NCBI GenBank assembly: GCA_045652965.1
Contig: JAZOLI010000032.1
Location: forward strand, 1-6,533
Source: Scatosoma sp045652965
GTDB lineage: Bacteria > Bacillota > Clostridia > Christensenellales > Borkfalkiaceae
Length of the DNA stretch: 6,533 nucleotides
Direction of reading: 5' to 3'
Within the stretch, counting starts at the first letter, position 1; each line of letters begins with the position of its first letter. Made by a program: the position numbers and the translations under genes. Positions 6,353 to 6,533 of the stretch are shown here, one piece after another. Under the pieces are notes generated by a model that was given only the letters and a program-made list of their open reading frames with translations, did no database searches and was not told where the DNA came from.

Positions 6353-6385
6353 TTTATAGAGTTTTCTTCTTACTCGCTCTATAAA
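6353..6385 (-). repeat. AT-rich inverted repeat between BMC-H genes
   Basis: TTTATAGAG and CTCTATAAA (6385-6377 and 6361-6353 on the coding strand) form a perfect 9-bp stem with a 15-nt purine-rich loop. It starts 1 nt after the upstream BMC-H stop codon and ends 2 nt before the AGGAGG of the next gene. No T run follows, so it is not a standard terminator. RNA processing or a translation effect is possible. Confidence 0.55.
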
Positions 6386-6386
6386 A

Positions 6387-6533
6387 TTATTTAATGCTAG
6401 GAAGAAGTTTTTCAACGTCTGCGTGGGGTCTGGGGATTACGTGCGTTGCAATCACTTCGCCAAGAGCCGTCGCTGCTGCCGTCCCTGCTTCTACTGCCGC
6501 TTACACTGCGCCTACGTCGCCTCTTACCATTAC
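6387..6533 (-). pseudogene. BMC-H shell gene, 3' part only, with in-frame TAA (near-identical copy of the 5741-6016 gene)
   Basis: The last 147 nt of a BMC-H gene enter from the right edge. Aligned with the gene ending at 5741, 142 of 147 bases match. Four of the five differences are silent third-position changes. The fifth turns the AAA of GAVKAAVEAG (Lys54 of the intact copy) into TAA at 6503-6501, in frame with the normal stop at 6389-6387. If real, the product would lose about 37 of 91 residues, including the C-terminal strand and helix, and should not form a hexamer. The rest still encodes TAAATALGEVIATHVIPRPHADVEKLLPSIK-equivalent residues, so decay is very recent, or the base is a sequencing or assembly error. 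The 5' part and promoter are outside the window. Confidence 0.85.

Noticed and set aside
5741..6533. Repeated sequence as an insertion element or CRISPR-like array
   Set aside because: The repeat is fully explained as the coding 3' ends of paralogous BMC-H genes. There is no transposase, no terminal inverted repeat and no regular spacer pattern.

Overview
The window holds most of a glycyl-radical-enzyme microcompartment (GRM) operon. Every gene lies on the minus strand, so transcription runs from the high-coordinate end to the low end. The organism is probably an anaerobic bacterium of the Bacillota/Clostridia type: the ribosome binding sites are purine-rich (AGGAGG, AAGGAG), base composition is intermediate, the enzymology is oxygen-sensitive, and genes are tightly packed. 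This assignment is an inference. The window starts and ends inside the operon, and no promoter is visible.

Layout in transcription order. (1) Shell cluster, 6533 to 5741: the 3' part of a hexameric BMC-H gene carrying an in-frame TAA, a divergent BMC-H with an altered pore loop, and a canonical BMC-H almost identical in DNA to the first. (2) A 126-nt gap at 5615-5740 with a strong UUCG-capped hairpin flanked by A and T runs, which looks like an intra-operon terminator or attenuator. (3) Core and accessory genes, 5614 to 2804: the phosphotransacylase PduL, a EutN/CcmL pentameric vertex protein (GTG start), a PduS/RnfC-like flavin and iron-sulfur oxidoreductase, and a PduT-like tandem-domain shell protein with the cluster-binding Cys38. 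(4) Signature enzyme, 2789 to 258: an 843-residue glycyl radical enzyme whose active-site residues match B12-independent diol dehydratases and not choline lyase. (5) The first 76 codons of its radical-SAM activase, running off the left edge.

Proposed joint function: the activase puts a glycyl radical on the dehydratase. The dehydratase converts a diol, most likely 1,2-propanediol, to an aldehyde inside the shell. An acylating aldehyde dehydrogenase and an alcohol dehydrogenase, neither present here, would disproportionate the aldehyde. PduL then turns the acyl-CoA into acyl-phosphate and recycles CoA. PduS and the Fe-S centre of PduT could carry electrons across the shell. That pair is best known from B12-dependent Pdu compartments, so finding it beside a B12-independent dehydratase is the main functional question. 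The most checkable anomaly is the nonsense codon in the duplicated BMC-H copy.
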